DNA of 64,000 nt from Plasmopara viticola (taxonomy: Eukaryota; Oomycota; Peronosporomycetes; Peronosporales; Peronosporaceae), in assembly GCA_001695595.3 (NCBI GenBank), contig MBPM02000001.1:2046001-2110000 (forward strand), read 5' to 3'. This document shows, one piece after another, positions 11,401 through 25,223 of the stretch (positions are counted from its first letter, which is position 1; each line of letters begins with the position of its first letter). The notes below the pieces were generated by a model, which did not search any database, had not been told where the DNA came from, and was given only the letters and a program-made list of their open reading frames with translations. The translations under genes and the position numbers were made by a program.

Positions 11401-13000
11401 GCTCCTGACACTTTAGAGAAGAGACATTTTTACCAACAAGAACTTTGAGCCTTGTATAGGTTCTCAAGCTACTCTACATCTCTTTAAAGCAATGTCCCTG
11501 CTCTCGGCGTTGCAAGTAAGGCGAGTACGAGGGCTATATGGCGGTAGACAGTACCTCCATGCTGGCTCGAGGCGGAGGGCTTACGCATCTTGAGATTAAT
11601 GCCCTATATATTGTATTGCATCAAAATTTAAGTTATAAACTTGGATCGAATTACACTCGAATCGGGTCGCACTTAGATCAGATCGCTTGATAATCAAATT
11701 GAATTACTAAATTGCAACGGGCCTTACATTCAGAAATTTTTCTAAGTAAAGGCTGGTCATCTTTCTTAAAGGGCTAGACCACGACAAGCACCCTATCAGC
11801 ATTTCTAGCGGTGTGCACAATGTGGTGTTCTAAGAAAATATTTTAGAAAGGATAAGACCTCGACAATTTTTGCGGTAGCGAAAATGTTATTGCCCATCAA
11901 GAGATAGGTGTACTCTCAAAGGACAAGAATTTGTAAATTGATAAAATATGAGACTTCAACTAATTTTTTTGAACATTTCGCTACCATAAGACCAAAAGTA
12001 TAAACAGCGTCTAATCGGTACATTGAATAGATCCTAGTTTGCTAGATGCTGTGTGATCCCGTTTGCACTACTCCATGCTGCCAAACAACTAGTGTACATC
12101 ACGTTGTTAAAGCTCACGAGCACATCTTATGCTTTGAAAACGAGAAGCAGCACAGGTTTTGTACACCTCAGCGGTAGCTATTACTGTGGCCCATAAGCCT
12201 ACGCAGCTCAGGATTCCGGAAGAAAAGTCGGAGCCTTTGTTCCTAGAATCGAAGGTAACGATTACCACTAAGGTTGCATCATCTACGGATGATTAAGTGC
12301 AGATGGTGTTCGAACTTGTAAAGCTGAGAGGACAAATCAAAAGCTGGCATTTTCATAAAATCATTGATAATTTCTGTAGTGGGAAGGCAAAAAGGGGCAG
12401 TTGAGATCAGTGTTCCATTTAACGAGCTTAAAGTTTCGCCAGTGCTGATCCTTTTTTGCTTACTAGCAAGAAAGGCGTGACCTTAATAAAAACTAAGAAA
12501 GTTGATGGCCTTAGGCAAGTCCGAGCTGTAAGACCTTAGAATGTTGACTGCAAAAGGGTTTCAGTAAAGCATGTTTTTCTTTTCTGCTGGGCGTTTCTCA
12601 TCGCACGCAGACGTAACGACCTCTTTGAAGCCTGTTCTAGCGTTGCTCCGGAGTGTAGGTCGCGACGTAAAAGTATAAAATTTAGATTGCCCGTCAAGAT
12701 GAGTACAGCCATAGAATAGCATCGCTCTATACGACATGTCGTGGGCATGCAATATCTACGGATAGCACAAAAAAAAACGTTTTCTTTGTAATTTATATAT
12801 GACACATCAATTTTTTTCTTTTTGCTGATGTGGCTTATTTAATATGCGAACCGTACGCGAAGATCATTTGATGCAAGGTGACATAATGCTGAGCAGACAA
12901 ATTGTCTGTCATGACCGCTTTCACCTCCTTCCAGTTCGTCAATAAGTTATTTAAGGGTAAAATTATCATTTATGATACAAAATTTGCCATGCATGTGCTG
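8486..13000. other. Gene-poor AT-rich region
   Basis: Frames of 60-150 codons occur on both strands, for example 9709-10161 and 10795-11082 (plus), but none carries a domain, signal peptide or composition that I recognise. The region is best read as decayed repeat or intergenic sequence. Part may belong to the gypsy relic just upstream. Confidence 0.4.
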
Positions 13001-16000
13001 ACGCCGTCAGTGACGGCTAATGGCTGTAATAGTGATGCGCACAAGATCCGGAGAGCTTGACAACTTTCGAAGAAGCCGGCGAAAGTGGGCTACTGGTTGT
13101 CCGCGCCGCGTCGAGCAATTTGAGCGCCAACGCATATTTACTATAAGTGAAAAACATGACTGTTGAACCAAGACAACTCACAAGAGACAAGTCATTTTTG
13201 TCTGGCTGGGTGATAGTACGGCTCTGGACGATCTCTCGATTGAACAGACCTGATCGCAAAAACTTGAGAGTTTCAGCAGCATGAAGACCTTCGTCTCTAA
13301 CGTCGATAGATACGGTCAGACCGTGAGCATACCATGGCTTAAATAGGTCTGTCGGTAGCACCGGCTGCTAAAGACGCTTCCGATAGCTCTCCAAATTTGG
13401 ATTAAATAGCTCCACAGGTGGCTAAAACTGCAATAGCAACATTGGCAACAAAGACACAGTGGGTAACACAGAGTTACAGAAGGGTAACGAATTACCTCCA
13501 TAAGCGAATAAATAGCTCGCAAGAATAGAACGTGGATGCGGTAAGAGATGAATCTCCGGGTATCATGAGGAAATTCGCGACTAACAATGAGAAATTGTTT
13601 ACAGAGATATATTACAATTAGGCTGATCGTCGCGTCACGGCAGGTGCGCTCAATCGTATGCAATGCTAAAGTCGTCATAGCAACTGAGCCTTAGGACTAC
13701 AAAGCGGACTTTTTAGCTCTTTTAAAAGCTATAAATATTTTGGGGGTGGTATTAATGGAAATGAAATACTAAACCGAGGATATAAATGCTTTTTGCGCTT
13801 TCGACAAAACATCCTAGGATCAGCTTTCTAGAGTGCGCCTGATCTTATGGAAGCTCAATTGTTATCAGAATTAACTTTGTAAAATTTTATCCGAAACAAA
13901 AGGTAAGGCAAAAATTAATTCCATGCCAGGCCCGAAGTACTGTATCGCCAAGCAATGACCACTGCCACAAAACAATGCAATTTAATTGATACCTTCTTTG
14001 CTAACACGACAAAGTGGCTTGGCGCGGGAGTCGAGATTAAGCACTGATCACCAATATTTAAAGCCCAAAACTCAACACAATGTGGCGAATAGTTTGTGCT
14101 TATCATACGCTAAGCACTGCAGCGATAATCTTACTAACGAGTTCATCACAACATATCCGAAAGCACGTTGTATATTATATAATGCACTGGATTAAAAAGA
14201 TGACTACTACTAGATTAAAAGTAAAGAGTCAGAAATATCCCTCACGTTGGTCGGTGACTGCTCTGTAAGCAATCGCGAAGTTCGCGCAAACCTAAAGAAA
14301 GTTCAAGCCATATCGACTTGACCCATGTCGCGGTATAGATGCGTATTAAGTGAGCTAGGTTGGTCTAACCAGCTATTAGCACAAGTGAAGTATTGGCTAT
14401 GCAAACTTTGCAAAGCCTCTGTCTGATCTTCTAAAACAGGTCACGAACTGGTGCTGGAAAAGTCAGCACTAATATGATTTTTTTAACATCGATTATAGCA
14501 TCCAACGGGCACCCGTTATCGCCTCAACAAACACACCGAAGCGGTCTTAAGTTGCACACGACACTTCCGATTACGTCGTCATTATAATTCGATTGGTCGG
14601 TCATAAGTGAGTCACCTTACTTTAGTATAGGCAGAAAAGGGTTGCCGACCTTAATCAATTTGTTGTTTATAATAAGCTGATCGTCGTGAAGTACTCACCA
14701 TTCAAGTTCAAGTGCACCTTCCAAATAGTTTTAGCAGTCGAATTTAGCCACGCACATTCACGGACGGCGATAAAATATTTTCACTTGTAACAGTAATTGG
14801 CAAGATGGATGTCATTTTTCGCGAAACAGACTTCAGTGCTAAAATCAAATCCTAAAGGCTGGATGTGCTTACCGGTACTACGCATTCCTACACGCCAGGC
14901 TGTGAGTTGGTCCACGTATGCATGGCGGTGCCTCTATTGATGAAAACGTTCGTTAAGTATACACAAATGCCAGTTCACAACCCTCTTTGCAGCTTCTTAT
15001 TGCAGGAAAACCGGGTAAGTCGAGTGGTTAACTTTCTACCAGCGTTGGCAATTGCCTTATCATAAGTAGACACAAGGTCTGAGTAAATTTAGCAAATTCA
15101 GCCCGAATCAATGTTTATAATGACGAGGACCTATAACTCGATATACTTCTAACATACATATAATGCTCCGACAAGAGGCCATTTAGACCGACCAAAACAT
15201 ACTGAAGGCCCTACTTTTCAAAGCAGTGGTCAAGTACATGAGGGTATGTGAAGCTGTCAAAGGGTCAAACTGGCGGCTCACGGTTTAGTAAAAAGCCTGC
15301 TTGTAATGGCGAACTGTTGAGTTTTACGAGTCGTAAATGTTTCTCTGGCTTGCAAAAAGTCGGTGATACCACGTGCGTACCAATTAGGTAAGATCGAGCA
15401 TTTGACCTCTTTTCCAGCCATTATATTCAAGGGACAATCGCATTATTGTTTGCGAATGCGGTATTCTAAAGAATAGGGCTCAAAGCGACGGATCTTCACT
15501 AATTTGGCGCCTCGGGAGATATACTGCGCATCACGTCTCCGAGCACATAATTCGCTCTCTTTGTTTATCTTACAATCTAAGAATGGACTACTGTTGATAT
15601 CAGCAAACGGATTTCCAATCACTGGAACGGCGTCCTTCAAAACTCAGCGGTAAGTATCGAGTTCTTCGATAGCTAGCCATGGCAGCGTTTGCACTTAAAT
15701 AATGCGGTCCACACATCGGCGAGTTCTACACCATTTTCACTAACAAGCCACTTTAGAAGAGCTTATGCTTATGAGATTTGGGTCTAAGGGGCTTGATTTT
15801 ATTTCAGGTCCACTTTTTTTGCAGAAACAAGTATTTATTCTTTAAAATCTCGGTCAAATGCAAATAGCGGGGCGAAGGACGCGATTGCTTCCACTCAAAA
15901 TTAGCACAAATATATTTTGACAAAGACGGTAGGTAAAGTGATGTAAATTTTATCATGGAGAATGTAAAGACGAAATCCTGCTACTTGAAAGGTAAAATTC

Positions 16001-19000
16001 GGTATTGAATAAGATCAAGCACCATTCCACCAAGCCTCTCCATAAACAAACACCATCGTCTTTCTCTAGACGATGGCAACAAACCTAGTACTTTGTGAAA
16101 ACATTAAAGGTTAATTTCGATCTCAAGGACTTGGAATCTTATACGAGATCTGAAATGTCCCAGCACCTCTTTGAAAAGATCATCTTGCGCTCTTTTGTGC
16201 TGGTGAGGTGAGTCAGACGATCACAAGACGGCTATTAACTCCCCTAGCTCCCGTCTTATCTGCCATAACTTCTGAGAAGCCAACGAGTTGCATTTTCAGC
16301 GACCAATTGAGCATTGAGTTCAGCGCAAAGAAACGTTTTTTGTGACGGTTTCTTTCTGAGAAACCTATCAACTTCCTATTGGACTCTGTAGAGACGCGCG
16401 ACGGTCGATTTGATTGTGGTTCTCAAAGTTGCAAGGGCAAAGAAGTGCGATCTGATCGCCAGGGCCTGTCTCGAAAATGAATTATAGCTCTTAATTTTGG
16501 TCGAACAAGCACTGTTGCTTCTTATGATAAAAAAGATGATCACGGCTTCCACTGGCGCTACTATACTGCCTCGGTCAGCAAATAATTTCATATTGAGTGC
16601 GTAATGGAGAGCAGACGCTTTTGCCATTAACTCGTTGTAAGGTGGTGCGCAAAACACGCTTCACAAAGCCTTAGGGCCGTCGAAGTGGCTCTAGTATTAC
16701 CGTTGCTACCTATATAAAAAAGCAGGCGCTTTTTCCTGCTTTATATCAGGTCTTTTAGCGCGGTGGAATCGACTTCAAATAAGCGCTCGGTACTTAAGCT
16801 TTTATTATTCAGCTGGTGAAAAATACTCTAACTATCGGACTACCAAGATTTCGTCTAATGTGGTTCGGCTTCACCCCCAAAGGCTTACCTAATATAAAGA
16901 TTGGACACTCATTAAATCATGGTGGTGAAAGTGCTAAAGGATACTCAGATTGAAGCCATAAAGTCATACTTGAACTTAAGCTTTTTAGAACTACGAATCT
17001 AAGCGATGTTTCATGCGGGCCAAATAGCGCACATATAGCCGTTATATGGTATAGCAGGATCGATGACTATTTTCCATCCATACCGTCTTCGTAAGTACTC
17101 CGCTAGGAGGGCGCGTACCTCTCCGCACCGTGACCTATGTTGAATTGGCAATAACAATTCGGAATATCCTTGCTTACCTCGAGAGGGCAAAATCGGCGAG
17201 AGGTCGAGTATTTCTCTCATGGGACGGCAACTTGGTGAGCTACAAAAAGCATTACGCTAGTTATTCAAGTCACGTGGATCACTGTAAGTTTGTATCAGAA
17301 CGTGTCATCTCAGACTTTATCTTCATCTTCTTCTTGGTCTGCAGCATTGGTGAGGAAACATTTAATGTCGAGCCATATCCTTCAAAATAGACTTCTACCT
17401 CCCTATTTGTACGCGTAAAAAAATTGCATAGCCAGTTACTCTGACGACAGTTCTAGCATTTGATATTCATTCAAACGATAAATCCGTTCTGACAACTTAG
17501 TCGTTTAGTCAATGCTTCTTTGCAGCCTTATATAGCAAATAATTAAGCAAGTGCTCACCGTGGCGCCCCTGGCGCTTTCTTTTTTATCTTTAGGAGTTCG
17601 GAGTGAGACGAAGAGCAAAATGCAGTGATTTCGATCGTAGTAGTGCTGAAAGCTCTTCTAGAGTCCTCTTGGGTCGAGTGGATCATTTCTACATTCCCAC
17701 TTTAGGAACTGGTGCAGCCTTTGTTGCAAGCATAGCTCTTACTTGAGGCACATCTGAGGCATAGTAGTGTGAAGGCACCCTTTGCCTAATGACAGTGATT
17801 TCCAAATCTCTCGGCCCACCGGTAGCCTTCGATGCTGCTTGCTTGGTCAGCTAAACTAACAAGCAACCTTTTCATACAGAAGATAACGAGTGACGGAAGA
17901 TTCACATCCCTCTTGTATTGATTGTAATCCAAGATTTAGGGAGGAAAATGTAACGGGCCTTCACATTAAATCAACTAGCCGAGTTTTGCTTGAAAAGATC
18001 ATAAAGAATGGAGGCTTCTGATTCACGCCAGATCCTCTATCAATATGTGTATAGGAAGGCATATCGAGATATCATAAAACTTTGGAAGTTCCGGTCATAA
18101 GTTCGATATCGAGTTTAATTGCATGCCAAGGGCTTAAGGTGGGACCAAAGCACAACCATTATTATGCACATTCCGATTGCTTACCAGGAAATTGCATGTA
18201 CATCTGCTCGCTTCCTTTGGCCAAGGTGATATGTGGACCCAATCTCACTACTTTGCAGCACAAGCAAGGTGCATGGCGTCTTGTTTTTAGACTTACTACA
18301 AACACAATCTTGTTGATAAAGCGCTTGTATTTAAACATATCGCTTTTAACAATTCGTCTATCTGTACGTCAATCAATTATATCGGTAATCGAGTCGGACG
18401 TTTTGCCAAAATTCGAGATGTATGTCGCATAGCGTCTTGCGTCTCACGCACACCACTGCCAAACCTTTCACCGTAATGTTTGCACCTTCATTAAAGCCAT
18501 AAGTATGAGAAGCTCGGAACTTGTGCTGCGTATGCCATCAACGGCCAATAAGTGTATGTCGATCATGTTTCAACTTCATGGTTCAGCTTTCTAAAATTTC
18601 TTGCCTCGGCGATCGGTTTCTACGGATTGTGAAGATAGCTGGCTACCTTTACTACCGCGATCGACTGAAGGAATTAGTCCAATTGCGAACAGCATGTGCA
18701 GATCGAATCCTATCAACACGTTGCCGAGCTTATTTGGCAGATTGAAAGTAAGTTGCGAGCTATTCTACCGCTTGTCATTTAAACTGATGGCGGAGAGCAA
18801 AATCTCTGATCACGAGCAGATGTGTCCAGCAAATATAACCGCACTAAGCATTCGGTGCATGAAGATAAGATGCTGTATATAAAATAGCTTTTTATAGCCT
18901 ATCTCAACGTAACTGTCAGTGTCGCGATAATCTTTGCTGCCGGAAAATATTAGTGAACCAGCGCTGAGGCAAGCGCAGTCATGCTGCAAGTTGGCTTGTC

Positions 19001-22000
19001 GTGTATGCAAAAGTTGGAAGAGCGGAAAGGCGTGTCTTCATTTACTGGCTCAAAGTAATGACAAATAATATCTGAAGTGGCCAGATTTCCAATTCACCAC
19101 TTTAACTAATGTCTTACAGATATCGAAAGATAAATTAGTACGTCCAATGCTTCCAAAAGGTAGTCTACTTGTGAGATAAGGCAGTCTCTTCCAACCCTAC
19201 TCGAATCAGATTGCGCTTTTGCCTTGCAGACACCAGGCTTGAAGGTAGGTTTCCAATCAGAGGTACAAATTCGATTTGATCGCTCGCACGAGAGAAAGGT
19301 TCGGCAAAGTTAGAGTTTTTGATTGCCTGATAACGACGGGTTGACGACCGACTTCACCTTGTTTATCTCGTCAGAAGCTAATTCGAATGACGAACTCGAC
19401 ATCTCTCGCCAAGCTAGGCAAAACAATCTACGAAACGTGCGGCTGGTAATAGAGATTTTGGATGATGATTGCCTTGAAAGCCATGTAATCAGACAACATC
19501 TTTGTGGTTTCCCAGAGTGGCAGTTCCATACGGCAGTGCTAGCACTGAAAAAACGCCAGTAAGGCAAGAGGTCTTAAAGACAAGAAATGTCTGATACCCG
19601 GTAAATCCTGCCACTCAATCTTTCTCAAGGGTCGGCGAAATTTAGGCGATGTTAAAGTTCTACCATGTACATGATTACAGTGTATCGTGACGTAGATGCC
19701 AAGCTTTGTATGGTTGTGCCTGATAAGCGCAAAGCATATCCTTTCGATTGCTTCGGGCATCGTAGGATGCTTATCAGTATAGCCAAATAGCACACAGACT
19801 TGCTTTAGGTGTTTCGACTCCCTGAAACCCCTCAAATTCCCCTTGTTATTGTCTGAACCATTTTGCTTTTAATGGTAAAAAACTTCTGTACGATTCTCCG
19901 TTTGATTATGTTATGATGACAGCTTCCAGTTCTTAGGTTGAAATACCTTTTTGTGACTAAAATATAGCGTCTGTTAAGCTGATGCGAGTATGCTATGAAG
20001 AAAGCAGCCTTACTTGATTTGTATTTTATAGGTACAATTTGCCATGTACAGTCGCATTCGGAAGACGAGAAGGCTCTCTGTGTGTCGAATCATTGAACAT
20101 CGTCACGCGAGCTATTTTTACTAGCATCATACAAGAACAAACTTGGGAATGCGCAGAACGTTTAAAGCCTTGCTTAACGACTGAGTTTTATGACAATGAC
20201 GTAAAAATTCATTCGTTGGTCAATTAAAGCACATGTATTCACTTAATGAATGAAGTAACTAAAAAAAAATTGCGGCTGATAGACTCATTGCGAACGTGTA
20301 AAGGACTCGCATGACCGCTTGGAATTTTCTCCTAGATCACCAGCTGACTGGGTTCGAAATGAACTACGCAGCGCATTTGGTCCGACATCAAATGCCCTAC
20401 ATCTACAAAGTAACAGCTTATCCGTGCCCCGGACATTAATCGGAGATTCTATCGGCCACTCTCCAAGACATCTCGGTCGAAAAGGACCAGCCTTACGCTT
20501 GTGAGCTAACTGTGCAAATACCGCGCAAACGATTTGCTCACATTTGATCCTCATATTTAAATTGAAAAGACCCCTGTAGCAGTAATAGCTGTAAACACTC
20601 CTACATTGACAAAAATCTGTGAAAAGTGTAGTGCTTCAAGCAAGATCCGCTGCTTTGCTTTCGTTTTCACACTGATCTACAAGCTCGACCATTTGCACAT
20701 AGCACACAGACAATTGGATACCTCTTCCTTCAGCCTTTTGAGTAATATGGTGGTGACAATGTGAAAATAATCGTCCCCATTATGGTCAATCCTCTTATCA
20801 ATAAGGTCGAGTGCAAGGGCAACAAAATGAGGCGGTGCTTAGGGAACCTAATGGTGCATGTGGTTCAAAGTCTTGAAAATTTAAAGCTCTGTCTCCTTAC
20901 ATAATGCAACCAAACCATGAAGTACTGGTCTAGAAAAAGCTAAGTCGCGCGCTGTCTGACGTCAGACAATTGTGTCTGTGTGTACACCAGCCGCCGGCGG
21001 ACAAAAAAATATACAACCGCAAATATTTGTGTCATGGTTTACGTCGCACGAACAATATGTCGCTACCACGAAGACTTATTGCTCGGTGACAGTATCTATA
21101 CTCAAGTGTTACAAAATTGAGGCTTAATGACACAATGTACACTTTAGTAATGTCAGTGAATTTTAACATTTGAGAACGCATGCTGGGAAGTCATTTCAAT
21201 TTCTTAAAAATGCTCTCATCGAGCCAGATTTGAGTATATTTCGCCTTAAACTTTGACTGACCTGAAGCAAAGAGAATGGCGTCAATCTAAAGAAACGGCA
21301 TCGGCGAAGGCGAGAGAACAGATAAGCCAGGAAATGGAACACTGGGTGACATGAGACGAAACTCAGCCTTTCTATACTACTCGCAAGCTAGGTAGTGGAT
21401 TCATTTATCACCCGCAACGGTGGCGGCTGGTATGCAATCAAGAAGCTCAACTTTTCAGTGGTCCAAGAGTCAACTGGTCTTGTAAGGGTAGAAAAAGTGG
21501 GATGAACTTTGTTTATTTTGTAAGGGCATATCAGTGCTGCATGTCTTGACAGCAAGATCATTGTTTCACACCGGTACTATTCATCAGATGCATAAACAGT
21601 ATTATCTAGCTGGGACATGTCTCTGTGCATGAGGGTGCATGGTGGCATACAATGTCTCTCATGTAGCCGGATCTCTTTAAGCCTGATCCGATGTGTCCAC
21701 GATGCTCACCTCCGGATGTGTCCTAAACCGGCTCTAAAATAGTATATTAGCATAATCTTACGGTACAGTACCTATCAGAAATTTATTGTTATTGGAAAGA
21801 TTAAATTGGTCTTGACCGCCGGCTCTTGGTAACAACTTTTTTTGTGATCATAACACAGTGGTTAGCACGTTGGAAGCACGACCGAAAGTATATTGGTTTT
21901 AGATGTGCAAGGCCACGATCATTTAGCGCAAGTTGCAAAGGGACGACTGACTCCATATTTGACCTTTCTGCTGCTGAGTTAATTGAAGATCCAGAGTATG

Positions 22001-22601
22001 TATACCATTGCGAAACAGATATATACACCTTGACATGGTAACTATCTCATTCACCACGCATGGACAAATTTGGCGATTGGGTCTTATAAAATTTATATAT
22101 CCTCTCGTATAATTTTTTGGCAGCGTTAAACAATGATAATTCTTATTGGAGATCTGGTGTAGACTCGTCTATCAATCATATCACGCAACGTTGTCACACA
22201 ATTAAAGACTTGTTATTTGTACGATACTTTTACTCAGCGCTTGAACTGAGGACATGTAAGGAAAAGAGTTACAGTACTAAATATTTTGTGCGATTACGGT
22301 ATCAAGTCCTTAACAACTTTGTTTACTACTTTTGTAAGCTAAGCCTTAATTTGGAGATATAACGCGCCGCTCTTTACATATTACACTCCTACGTGCTCTG
22401 GCAAAAATGTCATGACCATATGCCACAAAGCGTATGGTGACGTGAGCAAATTCAGTGAGAGTGTAGCACTTACCAGTCTGGTTTCAATCTCCCTCCAAAA
22501 CGAATTGGTCCGTCCAACTCTAACCCACGACAGCACACGAAAAAGAATCACAATGACCTTGCGCTCCAGCCAAGGAGACTGGTCCAACAATGGTCACAAG
22601 T
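13001..22601. other. Gene-poor AT-rich region
   Basis: No supported gene. The longest frames (13017-13361 and 13316-13678 minus, 18082-18432 plus, 19323-19562 plus) show no recognisable family. Local structures seen: a hairpin with arms around AAGCAGG and CCTGCTT at about 16712-16747, and a 16-bp perfect palindrome at 20953-20968. No tRNA or rRNA was recognised. Confidence 0.4.
20953..20968. other. Perfect 16-bp palindrome containing TGACGTCA
   Basis: TGTCTGACGTCAGACA is a perfect palindrome whose core is the CRE-type bZIP site TGACGTCA. It lies about 1.6 kb beyond the 3' end of the WRKY19-like gene, and no gene start is near. It may be chance. Confidence 0.3.
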
Positions 22602-25223
22602 TCACCTCCATCCAGTGGCATTCGCATTGTACCGACTTTGATTATTATTCTCATTCGGACTTGGGCCAAATCCACCCATCGAGAGCCCATGTAACTTGCA
22701 GAGCGCACATGGAGTGTCCTGACAGCTAATCTGATGCAGCCGACACCACTCGCTGTCCATGCCCGCAACGTATTTGTCGCAAAAATCATGACGACATTTT
22801 GAAGCCATTACGTGGTTCGTACAACCGCTGTAATTGCGTTCCGCACTGTACATACAACCTTCATAGGCGCACTGTTGACGAAACGCATGAAAGTCGCAAT
22901 ACTGTTGCTGGCTCACAAGATTTTCGCACCCTGGCTGCCAACAAAATGTCGCTTTCGAGTGGGCTAAGCACAGTAGCGTGCCACCACATGCGACCTGCGA
23001 GCAGTTGGGAAATTGACAAGAGGCAATAGGCTGAGCAAACACAGTCTGTGGCATTCCATGGACGTAATTACTGAGCGGTCCACTCATTGGCGCTTCCGAC
23101 TGCAACTTGGTGGCAGGAAAATCTTCTTGCAGACGATGATGACGTTTGCACATGTGTTGCTTCTGAGCCTGCTTGCCACACCCTTCCACGTTGCAGAAAT
23201 ACTTTTTTGCCTTGCCAGAAGCTGAAGAAGTCGATTGGTTGTCTTCCGCGGTAGCAGCGGCGGCGGCTGCCTCCGCCAGCTCCTGCTCACGTTGCATTTG
23301 TTGCGCTTGAGAACCTAATTTCAAATTGTCAACCGATATGAGACCTGTTCTGAAAGCCCGGAGATGCGCTGAACAGAGCCCACCACGGACAGAACCTTGC
23401 CCACAGTCGCTCACGCGGCACAATAAAGACTTGCTGTCAGGTAAATCCGCACTCCCACTTGTAGCATTTTGCACATAGCCAGCAGACGAAGTAAGATTAA
23501 TCGGTGCTGCAAGCGACGAAAAGAGCCGTTGACAAGCCTCACAATAATCTCGACCGTAGCTCTCTCGATCGCACATTGGATTCGTGCACTTCGTGTGACT
23601 ATTTGTCATCGATGGCAAGCCCGCTGAAAAAGTGGGGCCAGAAGCTTGCGGTTTATCACTCGATTCCGGCTTTGATACAGTATCAACGTCACTTGGAAAA
23701 GTGCCGTTACTTTTGTCGGATGAAAAAGAATGGCCAAATCGTGCTTGACTCAAAGCCGAATTTCGATTTTCTTTGACGTGCTCCGCACACAATCCTGCAG
23801 TGTACGACAGCTTTTCACAGCCCGAGTGTTCACAGGAAATTCGTTCAGCAGCTCGACTATTGCCTCCTCCTCTTGGTTTCTTGGCATTTTTTTTTTCTTT
23901 CGCTGCTGGAGCCGAAGTGCCAGCAGCTGTGTCCCCTTTTTGCAAATGATGTTTCTCGGAATAATGCATCGTGCATAGTCGATCGCGCTGTGAATTTTTC
24001 GAACAATTTTCATGCGTGCAGCGACGAATTTCCTTTTGCATTCTGCTCAGAATGTCCTCAAAAGTATCCGTGGCCCCAGGTCGATCGGCCATGTCCCGCG
24101 CTTGTTTAATGAGCAAATTCCCGTGCGTTCGACACAAGTGATGGCGTTGGGAGTGCTTCGTACAGTCCGGATAGCTGCACATGGTGTACGCACTGTTGAG
24201 GCGGCGTTTATTAATGTGCGGTGGCAGACGTCCAGTAGCCATGAGTAGCTTTTCGTGTCCACGACAGTAGCCGCGGCCTTGATCATTTTTATAACAGCCA
24301 GAGATCTTGCACACGGGCACGTTTTGAGACCGTGCGTCTAAAATCTTTTGCAGTGCTTCCTTGCCCTGTTCCGTGTGTGTGGCACACATGGCTCCTCGAT
24401 CCATTGCCTTGTCTCGACAACCAGGAAAGCCACAGGGTGCGACAATCACGTGACGATTGCAAAATTTGCCATACGACTGCGATACGCGAGCTTGATTCGG
24501 ACAGTCATGAAACTGACACTTTTCACTCTTGTCTTTAAACAGTTTGCCGGGTCGAAAGTCCGATTCCGTCGAGGATTCAGTGAAATGGGTATACGCAGCG
24601 TCCACCAACGCCTTTGTCGTGGCATCCGATGGAGGAAGATTGGCTTTCTTTGTTTTGCGAGAAGTTGTCACACGGGGCGCCGTTGGCTCTGTTGGCGTAG
24701 CTACTGGTTTCGGTGGCACTGTAGCCATTGGAATCGGCGGGGGAAACGCATCGGAGGTCACAACTGCAGCCTGAGTCGACGAAGTCATGCCTTTATGGAA
24801 CGAAATCACGTCAAAGCCATTCATTGTCATCTCGGACGGACCGTCCAACGAAGGTCGCCCGGCTGTCGCATTCGAGGCAGCATCCGCGTCCAACATGCCG
24901 CCGAGTTCCTCCAAGTCCAAGCTGTTGCCATGTCGTCCCTGTTTCGTGTTAAACCCCAGTGTATCCAAGCCCATGGGTGCGGCTTGCCAATACATTCCCT
25001 GCGGTGGCAAAAGTAATTGCTGCATCGGCTGCTGTTGGTGACTATAGCTCCGTAAAGAAGGGTCCATGGGGATCGAATACTGTAGATAGTTGTTTGTATG
25101 CAGCTGTTGTGGTTGGTGCGGCTGATAGGGGGCCCCGAGGTGGGACGTGAACGGCGTCATGAGCGGACGTTGTGGCATCTCGCCACTACCGCTCGCGTCC
25201 TCGGTCTGCCGTCGCTGGTGCAT
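22602..25223 (-). CDS. WRKY19-like Cys/His zinc-repeat protein
   Basis: Single-exon protein of 873 residues from the ATG at 25223. The open frame extends 26 codons further but only from a TTG. Residues 1-200 are Gln/Pro/Ser-rich and low complexity. From about residue 230 to the C-terminus a short zinc-binding-like unit recurs, roughly C-x4-C-x7-9-G-x-C-x2-H; examples are CEHSGCEKLSYTAGLCAEH, CNVEGCGKQAQKQHMCKRH and CRVSDCGQGSVRGGLCSAH. This unit is typical of the large oomycete family often annotated as WRKY transcription factor 19-like, named after plant proteins that carry the same repeats. I see no WRKYGQK motif, so the DNA-binding WRKY label is not justified. A Lys/Pro-rich linker (KKNAKKPRGGG) could act in nuclear targeting. 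A nuclear or nucleic-acid-binding role is inference. Confidence 0.75.
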   Translation of the reverse strand: MHQRRQTEDASGSGEMPQRPLMTPFTSHLGAPYQPHQPQQLHTNNYLQYSIPMDPSLRSYSHQQQPMQQLLLPPQGMYWQAAPMGLDTLGFNTKQGRHGNSLDLEELGGMLDADAASNATAGRPSLDGPSEMTMNGFDVISFHKGMTSSTQAAVVTSDAFPPPIPMATVPPKPVATPTEPTAPRVTTSRKTKKANLPPSDATTKALVDAAYTHFTESSTESDFRPGKLFKDKSEKCQFHDCPNQARVSQSYGKFCNRHVIVAPCGFPGCRDKAMDRGAMCATHTEQGKEALQKILDARSQNVPVCKISGCYKNDQGRGYCRGHEKLLMATGRLPPHINKRRLNSAYTMCSYPDCTKHSQRHHLCRTHGNLLIKQARDMADRPGATDTFEDILSRMQKEIRRCTHENCSKNSQRDRLCTMHYSEKHHLQKGDTAAGTSAPAAKEKKNAKKPRGGGNSRAAERISCEHSGCEKLSYTAGLCAEHVKENRNSALSQARFGHSFSSDKSNGTFPSDVDTVSKPESSDKPQASGPTFSAGLPSMTNSHTKCTNPMCDRESYGRDYCEACQRLFSSLAAPINLTSSAGYVQNATSGSADLPDSKSLLCRVSDCGQGSVRGGLCSAHLRAFRTGLISVDNLKLGSQAQQMQREQELAEAAAAAATAEDNQSTSSASGKAKKYFCNVEGCGKQAQKQHMCKRHHRLQEDFPATKLQSEAPMSGPLSNYVHGMPQTVFAQPIASCQFPNCSQVACGGTLLCLAHSKATFCWQPGCENLVSQQQYCDFHAFRQQCAYEGCMYSAERNYSGCTNHVMASKCRHDFCDKYVAGMDSEWCRLHQISCQDTPCALCKLHGLSMGGFGPSPNENNNQSRYNANATGWR

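Noticed and set aside
24348..25016. 222-codon plus-strand frame opposite the WRKY19-like gene
   Set aside because: Low-quality composition and wholly antisense to a strongly patterned coding frame.
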